A DNA stretch of 50,173 bases from Actinomycetes bacterium (lineage in GTDB: Bacteria; Actinomycetota; Actinomycetes; Propionibacteriales; Propionibacteriaceae), in the NCBI GenBank assembly GCA_023392635.1, contig JAEVYS010000014.1:1-50173 (forward strand), given 5' to 3'. Under the pieces are notes generated by a model. It was not told the origin of the DNA, did not search any database, and saw nothing but the letters and a program-made list of their open reading frames with translations. Positions 16,087 through 23,886 of this stretch are shown here, in pieces (position 1 is the stretch's first letter; each line of letters begins with the position of its first letter). The translations under genes and the position numbers were made by a program.

Positions 16087-16788
16087 TCAGGGCAGGCTGC
16101 CGTCGCCGTCCTCATGCAGGATCCAGGACCGTTCGGCGTTCGAGACCCAGATCTCGCACGCCCCGAGGCTCGGCGGGACGTACCCGGCACGCAGGTCCTG
16201 ACGGGACACCGGGGCGGCGCCGACGAGGGAACACAGGGCGCGCCGCTGGCCCATCTCGGGCATGACGACGGCGACGCAGTCGAGCGTCCGCTGGGAGGCG
16301 TTGACCGCGAGTGTGGCCAGCACTTCCCGGGCGAACCCGGGGGCGACCACGACGACCCCGCGCTTCGCCCTGGACGACTTCTCGAGGAAGCTGAGCAGTT
16401 CGCGGACGGTGGTCACCTCCTCGGCGGCGACGAGGACACGGGGACGGCTGAGCACGCACAGGCCGCTGGTCGGGTCGTTGGCGAAGATCGGGTCGGCGTA
16501 GCCGTAGGCGAGGCTGGGCGCCCCGGTGAGGCGCTGCTGCAGGCGCGTGCGGGCGTCGTCCGTCAGTTGGAGGGTGGACGGCTTCGCGGGCCCGCGGAGG
16601 GCTTCGTCCTCACTGAGGTAGGCCGGCGACGGCGCGTCCGCCGGGTGACCCGGAATGGGCCGGTCCGGCGGCTGCGTGAGGGCTTCCTGACGCCGTTTCG
16701 TGTCGGTGCGATCGGCCAGCCAGCCGTAGGCGACGATCGCGACCCCGAGCACCAGGACGAGCGCGATGCCGAGGTAGCCGATGTCCAC
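16087..16788 (-). CDS. Membrane-anchored protein with a GroEL apical-domain-like region
   Basis: About 233 residues from GTG at 16788 (GTG at 16803 is an alternative). An N-terminal membrane helix (IGYLGIALVLVLGVAIVAYG, about 3-22) is followed by a basic stop (RTDTKRR) and a Pro-rich linker to about 75. The remainder lines up by eye with the GroEL apical domain: GYADPIFANDP with GroEL GYLSPYF-type; TTVRELLSFLE with the NIREMLPVLE helix; REVLATLAVN with GEALATLVVN; and PEMGQRRAL with PGFGDRRKAM, followed by LVGAAPVS with LTGGTVIS. No equatorial or ATPase domain is present. Hydrophobic client-binding positions equivalent to GroEL Y199, F204, L234, L237, L259 and V264 look kept. Function is unknown; a membrane-tethered holdase-like or scaffold role is inference. 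It ends convergently near the small zincin gene. Confidence 0.75.
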   Translation of the reverse strand: MDIGYLGIALVLVLGVAIVAYGWLADRTDTKRRQEALTQPPDRPIPGHPADAPSPAYLSEDEALRGPAKPSTLQLTDDARTRLQQRLTGAPSLAYGYADPIFANDPTSGLCVLSRPRVLVAAEEVTTVRELLSFLEKSSRAKRGVVVVAPGFAREVLATLAVNASQRTLDCVAVVMPEMGQRRALCSLVGAAPVSRQDLRAGYVPPSLGACEIWVSNAERSWILHEDGDGSLP

Positions 16789-16846
16789 GCTTCCAGTGTG
16801 CACGGACGCGGTAGGCGTAGGTACGCTACGAGGGCGCTCCGGCGCG

Positions 16847-16922
16847 GGGCCTATAGCTCAATTGGCAGAGCAGCGGACTTTTAATCCGCGGGTTCTGGGT
16901 TCGATTCCCAGTGGGCCCACCA
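16847..16922 (+). tRNA. tRNA-Lys (TTT)
   Basis: The acceptor GGGCCTA pairs with TGGGCCC, the D-arm is GCTCAATTGGCAGAGC, the anticodon loop CTTTTAA gives TTT, and the T-arm is CTGGG-TTCGATT-CCCAG. A and an encoded CCA end it at 16922. It borders the probable island on its right. Confidence 0.95.
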
Positions 16923-17059
16923 AGCGGTTTGCTGGCCTCGAGGGGTCGCCCTCGCGGGGACTTCATTCGGGGCATCTTCGGGTGGGAGGCTCAAGAGTCC
17001 CCCTCGGCTCCTCCAACGTATTGGCCGTCGTGGGTCCCACGCACGTACGAAGGTAGGGA

Positions 17060-18001
17060 ATGACCAGCGCCGCATCCGACAACCCCGCCGCTGGGTCCAC
17101 CACTCCGGCATCGCCGGTCAAGCGGATGCGGCTGCGCTACGCGGGCGCCTGTTCCCGATGTGGCCAGATGATTGAGGCAGGAGTCACCGCCGACTACGAT
17201 CGGGCGTCGAAGACTGTTGCCTGCGTTGCCTGCCAACCCCGCCGTGCGCTGGCGACGCCGACTGAGGTGACAGCGGCGCCACGCCACGCGATCACGCCTG
17301 ATCCACCCCCGGAACTCGAGCTGGTCGACGGCGTCGCCGGCGGCTCGGCCGCGCGCGAGCACGCCCGACGCCACGACGCGAGGCAGGAACGCGTCCAGGC
17401 GGCGCATCCGAAGATCGGCAAGTTCCTCCTGGCCGTCTTCGACGATCCGCAATCCACAAGAGCGTGGTCCGTGGGAGCGGTTGGTGAGCAGCAGCTGGGC
17501 GGGATGCTCGCCGGCGTTGCGGGTCCCACGCTGAGGGTGCTGCATGACCGGCGAATCCCGAGGTCCACGGCGAACATCGATCACCTCGTGGTGTGCTCCT
17601 CGGGGGTGTACGTGGTGGACGCCAAGCGCTACCAGGACAGACGCCCCGAACTGCGGGTGGAGGGCGGGATCATCCGCCCACGTCAGGAGCTGCTCATCGT
17701 CGGTGGCCGGGACCGCACCAAGCTGGTCGAGGGAATGCAGAAACAGCTCAGCCTCGTCCAGACGGCACTCGCCGACCAGCCTGACATCCCGGTGCGCGGG
17801 GTGCTGTGCTTCGTCGACGCTGACTGGCCGCTGATCGGAGGCTCCTTCACCGTCGACGGCGTCCTCGTGACGTGGCCGAAGAAGCTCAAGGCGATGTTGA
17901 CCGGGGCGGGACCCCTCGAATCTGATCGCATCGCCGATCTCCAGTGGCAGCTCCACGAGGCGTTCCCCCGCCAGAAGGAGGCGGCGAGCCGTCCCAGCTG
18001 A
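17060..18001 (+). CDS. NERD (nuclease-related) domain protein with N-terminal zinc ribbon
   Basis: A 313-residue protein. The N-terminal zinc ribbon has C31-x2-C34 (CSRCGQ) and C55-x2-C58 (CVAC). A charged linker (about 75-115) precedes the NERD domain at about 135-255: VGAVGEQQLGGML (E143), STANIDHLVV (D174) and YVVDAKRY (D187-x-K189). These give the E...D...D-x-K pattern of this endonuclease-related fold. It is therefore probably a cytoplasmic DNA-processing enzyme, but activity is inferred. It lies directly downstream of tRNA-Lys and convergent with the helicase operon. Its third-position codon choice is less GC-extreme than the flanks. ATG at 17060 is preceded by an AAGG Shine-Dalgarno. 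Confidence 0.82.
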   Translation: MTSAASDNPAAGSTTPASPVKRMRLRYAGACSRCGQMIEAGVTADYDRASKTVACVACQPRRALATPTEVTAAPRHAITPDPPPELELVDGVAGGSAAREHARRHDARQERVQAAHPKIGKFLLAVFDDPQSTRAWSVGAVGEQQLGGMLAGVAGPTLRVLHDRRIPRSTANIDHLVVCSSGVYVVDAKRYQDRRPELRVEGGIIRPRQELLIVGGRDRTKLVEGMQKQLSLVQTALADQPDIPVRGVLCFVDADWPLIGGSFTVDGVLVTWPKKLKAMLTGAGPLESDRIADLQWQLHEAFPRQKEAASRPS

Positions 18002-18253
18002 GGTGTGAAGAGGAGCCCGTGCCCAGCGCTGGGTCGCAACGGGTCAAGAGCACCGGGTCAACCGCGACCCACCAAGCTCTCGAGGACCTTCCCTCCACAA
18101 GCTCCCCGACCGACGCCCGTTGGCCTTCACCTGATGCCGCTCCACTCCTGTCCGGCCGATGCCCGCAATCCACGTCACAGACCACCCTCCAAGTTGCACA
18201 AACCTCATGCATCCTGGGTGCACTTGCCCGTTCAGATCCTCCGTCGGGTTCCG

Positions 18254-21157
18254 CTACTCCCCGGTGATCACCGGGTGGAAGTAGTCGAAGAGCGCAGAGT
18301 CGATGGGCTCGGCGAACTGCAGTCGCATGCGGACAATGTCGAGGGGAGCACCACCCGCGATCGGCATCTTGGTCTGTTCCGCCGCGTGGGAGGTGGCCTG
18401 GCCGAGGTAGTAGAACTCCGTGCCCTCGGCGTCGTCCTTCTTTACGAAGACGTGCAGATCGACCTCGTTGTTGATGATGGGACGAACCTCATCGCTGGCC
18501 AGTGTCCGGCGGCTTCGTGTGTACCAGAGCATCGTGGTGGTATCGAGCAGCCGGTCTTCATAGGCGGTGCTAGCGGCGATGTCCTGAGACTTGTGGAGTG
18601 TCACGAAGATGGCGCAGGACCGGGTGTCGCGGCTTACCCGGTAGCCATACAAGGTCGAGGTCCACTTCCTTGGCCAGCAGAGCAGGCGAGTCACTTCCTT
18701 GCGCGAGTACTGACGTCCCGGAGTGAAGGGATGCGCGTCGGCATATCGCCTCGCGACTACCTCCAACCCCGTGGTGATGAGATCGCTCAGGGCTGCCGAA
18801 AAGGTCGTGGAGTGACCGGCCGAGACCTCCATTGTGGGCGTGAGGCGGACGCTCCCGTCGGGGTCGATGCGTACCAGCCCCCGTTCGTAACGGTTCTGGT
18901 CAGCCTCGGCGTGCTCCGCAAGCGACAGTGTGTCAATCGCGCTGCTGACATGGAGCGAGTCGGATGGAAGGCCGGCATCGGCGAACAGCTGGGCGATCTC
19001 GTCGCGTCCGAGCGGGCCGCGCTCAACGAGCGCCTGGAGCAGGACGAACTCGTGGCCGCGCTTGGCGGTCATGACCTCGTGAGAAAGCAGGTCGAGTGCC
19101 TTCCGCTCCAGCGGCGTTAGGCCTGAGGGGATGCTCAGGACGCGTTCGATGAGGGCCGGGTAGCTGGAGTCTCTGGTGGCGAGAAGGACGGGATCCACTG
19201 AGTCGAAGCGCAGGAAGTCTGAGAGTGCAGGTACTCGTCCGAGCCGATTCCGGAGAATCTCGATCGCGTTCTTGAGGTTCGACATGCTGTCAAGCCGTGC
19301 CGTCACGATGGACTTGAGCACGCGCTCTTGCGCGATCCGGTCGAAGCGCACGCTCGCGAGTCCGGGAAGGACGCCCGCTTCCTCGGCGGCGATCAGGTGT
19401 TGCTTGAGTGACTCCTTATTGAGCGACTCGTCACCGAACAGTGCGATCGGAATGAGGTAGTTGTTCGTGTAGTTGCCGATGAAGTCCAGCACGATGACGC
19501 AGTCCTTGCCGGGGAGCTTCCGCAGCCCGCGACCGAGCTGCTGAACGAACACGATGGCGGACTGCGTCTGGCGGAGCATGATGATCTGGTTCGCCGAGGG
19601 AATGTCGACGCCCTCGTTGAAGACGTCCACGGTGAGGATGTAGTCAAGCTCCCCGGTCTCCAGTCTCGCCACTGCACGCTCGCGAACGGAGATCGGGTCG
19701 GTGCCGCTGAGAAACACAGTGCGCAAGGGCCTCCCACGCAGCGCCCGGTCATTAAGGGCGTCCGAGAGCAGTCGGGCCTCCTCCCGACGGCTGCAGAAGA
19801 TCAGGCCCCGTGGAGGGACGGCTGCTTGCCCGTACACCTCGATCGCCTTGATGAGGTGGCTCACCCGTTCGGGGGAGATGAGGACTCTCAGGTCGGCTTC
19901 GTCAGTCAGGGTGTCACCCGAGGCGAGCGTGACGTCTGCGACGCCGTAGTAGTGGAAGGGGCACAACATGTCCTCTTCCAAGGCTCGGTTGAGACGGATC
20001 TCGTACGGGACGTTGTAGTCGAAGCGCTCGAACACGTTGAAGCCATCGGTTCGCTCAGGGGTTGCTGTCATTCCGAGAAGGAACTGTGGCGTGAAGTGGT
20101 CGAGCACTCGCTGGTGGGTGGTGGCGCCGGCCCGATGAGCTTCATCAAGAACGATGTAGTCAAACGTGTCTGCAGCAAGGCTCGTCAGTACATGTGGCTG
20201 GGACAGTGTCTGGACGGTGGCGAACACATAACGTGCATCAGGCTGCCTCACCCCGCCAGCGAGCTTGCCGTAGTCGCGCGCTGGCCCGCCGAGTACTCGC
20301 TGATACTCCTCGATGGTGCGATCGAGAATCTGCTCGCGATGAACAACGAAGAGCAGCCGTCTTGCTCCAAACGCTCGTACATCCAGCGCTGACAACATCG
20401 TCTTGCCTGTGCCGGTGGCCGAAATCACGATCGCCCGACGGGCTCCCCGAGCTCTCAAGGTCGAAATGGCGTTCAGCGCCTCCATCTGCATCCCATTAGG
20501 GACCACGAAGGATGTGGCATCCTCGCGCGTTGCCTCCGGTATGTGTCTGGCTGGGCGACTGGCCGGTGCGACGTAGCGGGAAGCGTAATCTGCGATCCAG
20601 TCCTCGGTCAGCGGCACGGACTCGGCGAGCTGCTGCCTGACCAACCTTGTGAACTGGCGGGCCAGGTCGCTGCCCCGCGCGGCGGTCACCCTGAGATTCC
20701 ACTCGTGATTGGTGACTAGGGCGTTCTCGGTGAGGTTGGAGCTGCCCACCATGGCTGTGACTGCAGTCGCGTGCTCGAAGATGTAGCCCTTGGGATGGAA
20801 GGCGGGGGAGCTGTGGAGGCGAACCTCGATTCCGAGTTGCTCCAGGTTCATCAGCTCCGCGAAGGACGCTGGGGAGTTGAAAGCCAGATAGTCCGAGGTG
20901 ACGATTCGTCCCGTTCCGGTGAAGTCCACCAGCTCCTGTTTGAGCAGCGCTAGTGCGCGAGGCGTCACAAACGCGACCGAAAACAGGAACCCCTGGCACT
21001 TCGACAGTTCCTCTCGGAGTATTCGGAGGACCGATTCACTGGGCCCGTTCAAGACCATCTGTGGATGCCGCTGCCTTGGCGCGCGAACATCCTCCGCTAG
21101 GTAGCCGAACCGAACGTCGAGTGCCAGCGGGTCGCTCCAGGAGAAGTCGGCTGTCAT
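18254..21157 (-). CDS. PLD nuclease - SF2 helicase - DUF3427-like protein
   Basis: A 967-residue multidomain protein. Residues ~35-180 form a phospholipase-D-like nuclease module with HPKGYIF at 121-127 and GSSNLTENAL (about 138-147). Residues ~220-560 are a superfamily 2 helicase: Walker A ATGTGKT (247-253), LDEAH (337-341), TATPERTDG (motif III) and QLGRGLRK (motif VI, about 540-547). The C-terminal ~400 residues, including ARRYADAHPFTPGRQYSRKEV, resemble the DUF3427 region found in such PLD-helicases. It probably unwinds or translocates on nucleic acid and cuts it. The ATG overlaps the stop of the upstream NUDIX gene (ATGA). This domain set is common in defence islands; antiviral function here is inference. 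Confidence 0.88.
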   Translation of the reverse strand: MTADFSWSDPLALDVRFGYLAEDVRAPRQRHPQMVLNGPSESVLRILREELSKCQGFLFSVAFVTPRALALLKQELVDFTGTGRIVTSDYLAFNSPASFAELMNLEQLGIEVRLHSSPAFHPKGYIFEHATAVTAMVGSSNLTENALVTNHEWNLRVTAARGSDLARQFTRLVRQQLAESVPLTEDWIADYASRYVAPASRPARHIPEATREDATSFVVPNGMQMEALNAISTLRARGARRAIVISATGTGKTMLSALDVRAFGARRLLFVVHREQILDRTIEEYQRVLGGPARDYGKLAGGVRQPDARYVFATVQTLSQPHVLTSLAADTFDYIVLDEAHRAGATTHQRVLDHFTPQFLLGMTATPERTDGFNVFERFDYNVPYEIRLNRALEEDMLCPFHYYGVADVTLASGDTLTDEADLRVLISPERVSHLIKAIEVYGQAAVPPRGLIFCSRREEARLLSDALNDRALRGRPLRTVFLSGTDPISVRERAVARLETGELDYILTVDVFNEGVDIPSANQIIMLRQTQSAIVFVQQLGRGLRKLPGKDCVIVLDFIGNYTNNYLIPIALFGDESLNKESLKQHLIAAEEAGVLPGLASVRFDRIAQERVLKSIVTARLDSMSNLKNAIEILRNRLGRVPALSDFLRFDSVDPVLLATRDSSYPALIERVLSIPSGLTPLERKALDLLSHEVMTAKRGHEFVLLQALVERGPLGRDEIAQLFADAGLPSDSLHVSSAIDTLSLAEHAEADQNRYERGLVRIDPDGSVRLTPTMEVSAGHSTTFSAALSDLITTGLEVVARRYADAHPFTPGRQYSRKEVTRLLCWPRKWTSTLYGYRVSRDTRSCAIFVTLHKSQDIAASTAYEDRLLDTTTMLWYTRSRRTLASDEVRPIINNEVDLHVFVKKDDAEGTEFYYLGQATSHAAEQTKMPIAGGAPLDIVRMRLQFAEPIDSALFDYFHPVITGE

Positions 21158-21567
21158 TCGAAGTCGCGCTGGATCTGGTGAACGGCGGGAAGGTCCGCCG
21201 GGGCCCAGTCGAGACTGGTGAGGTCAGGGGGCGGCAGCCAAACGGCTGCGGTGTGCTCCGAAATGGTGGGCTCACTGTCGAGGATGGAACAGTAGAACGT
21301 GGTGAGGTTTACCACGGCGAAGTCGTACTCATGCTGGGTCGTAACCAGCTTGGCGCCGACGGTGATGGTGCAGCCAAGCTCTTCAAGGATCTCGCGAGCC
21401 AAAGCCTCCTCTGGTAGTTCGCCCGGCTCTAGCTTCCCTCCCGGGAACTCCCAGTGACCCGCAAGACTTCCTGGGCCACGCCGCGTGCACAGAATACGGC
21501 CGGCATCAACGATGACGGCGCCCACCACGTCGATCTGCCTCTTTGTCTCACTGCTCTCGCCCTGCAC
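21154..21567 (-). CDS. NUDIX hydrolase (MutT-like), coupled to the helicase
   Basis: A ~137-residue nucleoside-diphosphate-linked hydrolase. The NUDIX box is visible as G-x5-E-x7-R-E-x2-E-E-x-G, in GKLEPGELPEEALAREILEE. The IDVVGAVIVDAGRILCTRRG start is typical of (d)NTP pyrophosphohydrolases. The start is uncertain: GTG at 21567 gives a normal family length, while the frame stays open upstream to 21774 without family similarity. Its stop overlaps the start of the PLD-helicase by four bases, so the two are translated together. That suggests that it modifies or clears a nucleotide relevant to the helicase-nuclease rather than serving general oxidised-dGTP clean-up, but this is inference. Confidence 0.8.
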   Translation of the reverse strand: MQGESSETKRQIDVVGAVIVDAGRILCTRRGPGSLAGHWEFPGGKLEPGELPEEALAREILEELGCTITVGAKLVTTQHEYDFAVVNLTTFYCSILDSEPTISEHTAAVWLPPPDLTSLDWAPADLPAVHQIQRDFE

Positions 21568-22117
21568 GAGCCAAGCTTGTCTGATGGCGTGTCGGGCGAG
21601 GAGCACCGGCACGGCGCGTCGCCTAGGCGGTCCTCGATTCCATTTGGCCCAGCCAGGAGCTGCGCCGGCGGACCCAGTCGTTGGGGACCTGATCTCCGGC
21701 TGCTCGCCGCTTGCTCGCGCAAGGAAGGCAGGTGTCTCCGGACGGCTCAACAAACAACAGTGGGCCGCACTCACCGATTCCTGAGCGGCCTCCTTCGGGC
21801 GGGATTCGCCGTAGTGCTAGGGAAGCCCAGGAGCCCCTAACGCTGCGTTGCCTTCTTCGTGGACCTGTCCGGGTGACGTCCCACGTTGTCGAGGGCCGGG
21901 AGCCGGTTTGCGTGCGGCGCTGAGGTAGTCGTGGTCGACAAGTACACCGGGGTCACCCTCGCCGCCTTTGAACTTGTCTCAAAGTGACCCCTTACGGGTT
22001 ACTGCCAGGCGACCTGGGCGCGCGAGAGGATAGAGGCAGCCCGCCCGAGGAGATCATGTTTGTCACGCGCTTGCGCGCCCGTTGTCGCTGCGGCGTGCAG
22101 TTAGGCGGATCAGCGCG
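21568..22117. other. Non-coding stretch with a compound hairpin
   Basis: I see no credible gene in these 550 bases. A nested palindrome lies at 21949-21991: GGGGTCA (21949-21955) pairs with TGACCCC (21985-21991), and inside it CTTTGA (21966-21971) pairs with TCAAAG (21979-21984) around a seven-base loop. It could be a terminator or a mobile-element scar. The promoter(s) for the divergent NUDIX and nuclease-propeller genes must also lie here. Confidence 0.45.
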
Positions 22118-23755
22118 ATGACGGACCCATTCCAGTCTGAGGTTTCTGGCCCGGTGGGCTCGCAGGAGCCGGCACCCATGCTCCAACCGGATGGCCGGGA
22201 ATGGCTACGGCAGCTGGACTGGCGGCAGTTTGAGCAGCTTGTGGCTGCCGCGTATCGACTGCAGGGATACGACGTCCTGACGACCTCGCCCGGAGCTGAC
22301 GGGGGGATCGACCTCATCCTGACGCGTGGCGGTGATCGGATCTTCGTCCAGTGCAAGCACTGGAAGGCGTGGCAGGTCGGGGCACCTGTCATTCGGGAGC
22401 TCTTCGGGCTCGTTGTCGCTAACCGGGCGAGCCGAGGGATTGTGGTCACGTCGGGGACGTTCAGCCGCGAGGCGATCGAGTTCGCGCGTCAGACGGGCAC
22501 CGACCTCGTGGACGGCCCAGCGTTGATGGCGCTGGTCGCGAGCGGGAACGCGCACCTGCCGGCGGCCACAGCGATGCCTGCTGGCTTCCCTTCATCGGCA
22601 TCCATGGTCCAGGTCCCTCATCCCTCTCTCCATTTCGCGACGCCGGCGGCCGCGCCTGGGGTGCCGTCCTGTCCCGTGTGCCTTGCTTCGATGCGACTCC
22701 AGAAGGCGCGTCGAGGACGAAACGCAGGGTCGATGTTCTGGGGGTGCAGCCGGTTCCCGGGCTGCAAAGGCACTCGCGAAGCCGCGCCCTACCTACAGGC
22801 GACAGCCGCACAGCGACCAGAAACCAGCCGTGTCAGGCGCGGTTCCCGACGCCCGGGCGGTGCTGCTGTCCTGGCTGCCGTGATCGCGGTCGTGCTGGGT
22901 CCCCTCGTGCTAATGCTCCTGGTTCCCGAAGTGTTGAGGGCGGCGGTCCGCACCGCCGAGGCTCCGCCAGCTGTTCGCCCCATTCCATCGGCGCCGGCCG
23001 CCACTCTGAGCGCTGCAGGGGGGCCCGCCTCCGCTGCTCCGAGTATGGGTGAGCAACCCATGGACCTGGTCGTCGACTCGACCAGTTCTCAGCTCTACAC
23101 CGCGAACTACGTCAGCGGAGACGTGACCGTGATCGACGCACGATCGATGACCGTACTGCGCCGGATCGACGCACCGGGAAAGCCGACGGCGATCACCAAG
23201 GCGGGCAAGACGCTCTATGTCGCTGACCGCGCATCACGCAAGGTGTATGCGATTGACGCGGCGACCGGAAAGACCACGGCCACCTTCGCTACTGGTAAGG
23301 GCCCGAACGACCTGGCTATCGACAGCAAGGGCGATCGACTCTTCATCGCCAATGGTGAGGACAGCTCGATCTGGGCCTATGCGCTCAGCTCGGGACGCCG
23401 GGTGGGCACGATCGAGGCCGGACTTGAGCCGGTCGGAATCGCGGTGGATGTCGAGGAACACAAGCTCTACGTCGCCGCGACACTCGGCGTGCTGATCACA
23501 TATCGAACCGGCTCGCTGGGACGCCTCGAGACTACCTACGCCGGCACGACAGGAAGCCTGGCGGTGGACTCGAAACGTCAACGCCTCTACAGCGTGGACT
23601 CCGCCGGCGTGCGGGAACGCAATCTGCTCTCCGGTTCCTCTCACTACATCGGGACGCGGATCAAGCCCCGCGCCGTGACGGTCGACGCTCGCAGCCGGAT
23701 CGCCTACGCCCTGGACCCTGACACAGGAGCGATCGAAGCGGTCAGCCTCAAGTAG
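22118..23755 (+). CDS. Mrr-type nuclease - zinc ribbon - membrane helix - beta-propeller fusion
   Basis: A 545-residue protein with four parts. Residues ~30-140 are a type IV/Mrr-like endonuclease fold: QFEQLVAAAY with E39, GADGGIDLIL with D65, FVQCKHW with Q78-x-K80. Residues ~183-220 hold a topoisomerase-type C4 zinc ribbon (C185, C188, C210, C216; CSRFPGCKGTRE). An Arg-rich stretch (RVRRGSRRPG) leads into a membrane helix at about 249-271. This implies that the nuclease is cytoplasmic and the C-terminus outside. Residues ~315-545 form a YVTN-type beta-propeller of about six blades (LYTANYVSGDVTVID, LYVADRASRKVYAID, LFIANGEDSSIWAY). The start is ATG at 22118. I know of no described protein with this exact order. 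A surface sensor that governs an intracellular nuclease is an inference. Confidence 0.85.
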   Translation: MTDPFQSEVSGPVGSQEPAPMLQPDGREWLRQLDWRQFEQLVAAAYRLQGYDVLTTSPGADGGIDLILTRGGDRIFVQCKHWKAWQVGAPVIRELFGLVVANRASRGIVVTSGTFSREAIEFARQTGTDLVDGPALMALVASGNAHLPAATAMPAGFPSSASMVQVPHPSLHFATPAAAPGVPSCPVCLASMRLQKARRGRNAGSMFWGCSRFPGCKGTREAAPYLQATAAQRPETSRVRRGSRRPGGAAVLAAVIAVVLGPLVLMLLVPEVLRAAVRTAEAPPAVRPIPSAPAATLSAAGGPASAAPSMGEQPMDLVVDSTSSQLYTANYVSGDVTVIDARSMTVLRRIDAPGKPTAITKAGKTLYVADRASRKVYAIDAATGKTTATFATGKGPNDLAIDSKGDRLFIANGEDSSIWAYALSSGRRVGTIEAGLEPVGIAVDVEEHKLYVAATLGVLITYRTGSLGRLETTYAGTTGSLAVDSKRQRLYSVDSAGVRERNLLSGSSHYIGTRIKPRAVTVDARSRIAYALDPDTGAIEAVSLK

Positions 23756-23886
23756 CACCCCGCCGGAGGGGGCTCGAGAAGGGAACCCAGCCTTCGCTGC
23801 AGGTGGGTAATGGGTCTGCTGAACGGCACCGTCCACCGGGGACGGGGCTCGAGCAGGCCGGCACTCGCCGGGGGAGGGAGACGTGA

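Larger units (their letters stand above)
16923..23755. other. Probable tRNA-Lys-associated genomic (defence) island
   Basis: Immediately after the tRNA-Lys 3' end the gene content changes to nucleases and a helicase (NERD protein, PLD-helicase plus NUDIX, Mrr-propeller). Codons in these genes use A/T at third positions more often than the flanking genes, and the genes point in mixed directions. No integrase and no convincing second copy of the tRNA 3' end were found, so the boundaries are inferred and the right edge is soft. Confidence 0.5.

Noticed and set aside
21631..21658. Partial similarity to the 3' end of tRNA-Lys as a possible right attachment site
   Set aside because: Only short blocks match, with gaps and mismatches, and it would leave the nuclease-propeller gene outside; probably chance.
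21154..21774. Longer NUDIX protein starting at 21774
   Set aside because: The first ~70 residues have no NUDIX similarity and no ribosome binding site; a start near 21567 gives the usual family length.
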